Positions 61,957 to 64,000 of a stretch of 64,000 bases of DNA are shown in pieces. Origin of the DNA: an uncultured Marinobacterium sp. (lineage in GTDB: Bacteria; Pseudomonadota; Gammaproteobacteria; Pseudomonadales; Balneatricaceae); assembly GCA_947501565.1 (NCBI GenBank), contig CANMWJ010000013.1:62001-126000 (forward strand), in the 5' to 3' direction. The notes beneath the pieces were generated by a model. It worked only from the letters and a program-made list of their open reading frames with translations. It ran no database searches and had not been told where the DNA came from. The first letter of the stretch is position 1. Each line of letters starts with the position of its first letter. The translations under genes and the position numbers were made by a program.

Positions 61957-64000
61957 TTAGCGCAGTTCGCGCAGTAAGCGGTAGCTGTTGTGCTCGTCCA
62001 CCTTGCGGCGGGCCAGCAGTCCGATTAGGGTGAACAGGGCTGCCGCCGCCAGCGGCAGCAGGAACCAGTTGAGCGGGTGCAGGACCGGCTCAATCAGCAC
62101 CAGCTTCTGGTGGATAAACCAGAGTGCAATCTCCGCCAGCGCGGCGGCCAGCCCGCCACAGATCATCCCCAGTAAACCAAACTCCAACAGATCCAGTTGA
62201 CTGCACTGCTTTGGTGTCGCACCCAATGTATGTAGCAGGGCATTTTCGTAGCGCCGTTGTTCCAGCTCCTGGCTGAGGGTGGTGAACACCAGAATCAGCC
62301 CGGCAAACAGCGTCAGCGCCATGATCAGACCGGAGGTATCACTCAGGCGGCCGATCAGGTCGCGTGCCTGGTTGAGCATCTGTTCGATATCGATCAGCGT
62401 CAGCGTCGGGAACTGGCGGATCAGGTCACGGCTGACCTTACGCTGTTCGCCACTGGCATAGAAGCTGGTGATGTAACTCACCGGCATCTGTTCCAGCGCG
62501 CCCGGGGTGAAGATCACGTAGAAGTTAGGCTGGAACGATTCCCACTGCACCGCGCGGATGGAACCGATGGTGCCTTCCAGCACATGGCTGCCGATGCTGA
62601 AGCGCAACCTGTCACCAATATCCAGGTCCAGCTCCAGCGCAAACTTCTGCTCCACCGAAATGATGTTTTCACCGTTCTCCCCGTTGCGCCACTGTCCGCT
62701 CACCAGGCGGTTGTGGGCCGGGATCGCGCTGCCCCAGGTCAGGTTTAATTCGCGATTCAGGGAGTTGTGTTTGCGCTGTTCAGGGTTCAGCGCTTCATCC
62801 AGTGACTGCCCGTTCAGGCCGGTGATACGACCACGCACCATCGGGTAGAGCGCGCTCTGCAGACCGTTGTCCTTGAGCAGATTGGCCACCGCCTGGTGTT
62901 CGTGCTGCTGGATGTTGATCACAAAATGGTTGGGCGTTGAGGTTGGCAGCTGTGATTGCCAGCGGTTCATCAGGTCGGACCGTGCCCAGAGGCTGATCGC
63001 CATCAGCGCCAGCAGCAGGCTGATTACCGGGATCTGCAGACGGTGCCAGCGCTGTTGCTGTTGCAGGCGCAGGCGCAGCAGGCGCACCAGCGTGTGTTTA
63101 GCCGCCAGCCAGTAGGCGGAGCGGCGCAGCAGGTACGCGCCGACCCGGCCCAGCAACCAGGCGGTGACCAGCAGGCTGGCGATCAGGATCAGCGTCAGTA
63201 ACAGATCGTCGAGATACAGCATCAGCAACAGTATCAGCAAGCCGATCGCCAGCAGCTGCAACAGCCGCCCGGAGAGGGTGTCTGGTGGGCTGTAGCGGCG
63301 GAACAGCTGCATCACCGAGATCTTACTCATGGCGATCAGTGGTGGCAGGCCGAGGGTTAACAGAATCATCAGACCCAGCAGGGCACCCAGACCGTACAGG
63401 GCGATCGGGGCCGCTGGGACCGGTTGTGGCAGCAGGCCGGACAGCAACGACAGCGTCAGCTGCTCCAGCCCCAGCGCAATGCCGGTGCCGAGCAGGGCAC
63501 AGAAGATCCAGCCAAAGAGCAACTGCAGCAGGAACAAGGTCTGCAGGTGGCCAGCGGTCATGCCGAGGCTGAGCAGGACGGCGGCGCGATTCTGTGAGCC
63601 CAGGGTATAGCGCCGCAAGCTGAGCGCGATGGTCAGTGCAGAGATCAAGAGCGTGAGCAGGGCTCCCAGGCGCAGGTAACGGGCAGCATTATTCAGGGCG
63701 CCGCCGCTGAAGTTCTGCTCGGCGTTCAGCGTAGTGATCCGCTCGCCGGTGGCCAGTTGTGCACGCAGTTCGGTCTCCATCTGGCTGAGGGCGGCATCGT
63801 CACCGGCAAACAGCTGGCGGTAGCTGACCCGCGCGCCTGGGCCCAGCAATCCGGTGTTCTCCAGATCCTGACGGTTGATAATCACCTGCGGACTGAGGCT
63901 GCCAAAGCCGATACCACGGTCGGGCGAGCTCTGGATTACGGCGCTGATCGTGAAGGCGGCATAACCCAGTTGCATCTGGTCACCCGGCTGCAGGTTCATA
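61957..64000 (-). CDS. FtsX-family ABC transporter permease (partial)
   Basis: The gene runs off the right edge, so the N-terminus is missing; the methionine at 63999 is probably internal. About 680 residues are seen: part of a periplasmic domain, three helices, a cluster of helices around residues 245-290, a second periplasmic domain (about 345-500) and three final helices with LEQRRYENALLHTLGATPKQ, a typical FtsX/YbbP segment. It resembles YbbP, the permease partner of YbbA. The ATPase gene should lie outside the window. Confidence 0.85.
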   Translation of the reverse strand, partial: MNLQPGDQMQLGYAAFTISAVIQSSPDRGIGFGSLSPQVIINRQDLENTGLLGPGARVSYRQLFAGDDAALSQMETELRAQLATGERITTLNAEQNFSGGALNNAARYLRLGALLTLLISALTIALSLRRYTLGSQNRAAVLLSLGMTAGHLQTLFLLQLLFGWIFCALLGTGIALGLEQLTLSLLSGLLPQPVPAAPIALYGLGALLGLMILLTLGLPPLIAMSKISVMQLFRRYSPPDTLSGRLLQLLAIGLLILLLMLYLDDLLLTLILIASLLVTAWLLGRVGAYLLRRSAYWLAAKHTLVRLLRLRLQQQQRWHRLQIPVISLLLALMAISLWARSDLMNRWQSQLPTSTPNHFVINIQQHEHQAVANLLKDNGLQSALYPMVRGRITGLNGQSLDEALNPEQRKHNSLNRELNLTWGSAIPAHNRLVSGQWRNGENGENIISVEQKFALELDLDIGDRLRFSIGSHVLEGTIGSIRAVQWESFQPNFYVIFTPGALEQMPVSYITSFYASGEQRKVSRDLIRQFPTLTLIDIEQMLNQARDLIGRLSDTSGLIMALTLFAGLILVFTTLSQELEQRRYENALLHTLGATPKQCSQLDLLEFGLLGMICGGLAAALAEIALWFIHQKLVLIEPVLHPLNWFLLPLAAAALFTLIGLLARRKVDEHNSYRLLRELR

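Overview
The window is a 64 kb piece of chromosome from a Gram-negative, motile, respiring gammaproteobacterium, most likely a marine member of the Oceanospirillaceae (Marinobacterium-like). This rests on gene content and synteny rather than on a marker gene: rph-yicC and gmk-rpoZ-spoT blocks, Rsd/AlgQ, two complete TRAP transporters, DctB/DctD, many c-di-GMP enzymes, and sigma-54 and sigma-28 promoter sequences. No rRNA, tRNA, CRISPR array, prophage or intact insertion sequence was seen.

Layout. 0-4.2 kb: tail of an acyl-CoA ligase, a FixL/FixJ-like two-component pair, a TolC-like protein fused to a SPOR domain, and a [2Fe-2S] ferredoxin. 4.3-7.6 kb: two diguanylate cyclases (double PAS, and CHASE4-HAMP). 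7.9-13.9 kb: a ridA-TRAP(P,Q,M)-dadA gene set divergent from a LysR regulator, which looks like a D-amino-acid (or imino acid) uptake and oxidation unit. 14-16.7 kb: DMT exporter, rph and yicC. 16.7-20.8 kb: a more A/T-rich island with a C5-cytosine methyltransferase, a PD-(D/E)XK candidate nuclease and a Vsr endonuclease. 20.8-23.1 kb: a secreted HExxH protein, a hotdog thioesterase and a TetR repressor with two clear operators. 23.3-26.4 kb: gmk-rpoZ-spoT. 26.6-41 kb: housekeeping genes (ggt, YbaK-HDOD protein, ABC-F protein, FKBP isomerase, rsd, WD40 lipoprotein, FliL-like protein, gshA, tex, pyk).

41-50.1 kb is a dicarboxylate module: the DctB/DctD two-component system, a chemoreceptor with a periplasmic CxxCH haem motif behind a near-consensus sigma-28 promoter, and dctPQM behind a consensus sigma-54 promoter. 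50.4-55.5 kb has a small membrane protein, an HD-GYP response regulator and an overlapping BvgS-like hybrid kinase with two periplasmic solute-binding domains. 55.9-64 kb has ilvA divergent from rpiA, a 40-residue membrane protein, a secreted unknown, an AsmA-like DUF748 protein and part of an FtsX-family ABC permease.

Eight copies of a roughly 32 bp palindromic REP-like element lie between genes at 26.5, 44.7, 50.2 and 55.6 kb. They fall into two stem subtypes with compensating changes. The least explained items are the methylase-nuclease-Vsr island, the TolC-SPOR chimera beside the FixLJ-like pair, the haem chemoreceptor, the REP family, the secreted HExxH protein and the 40-residue membrane protein.
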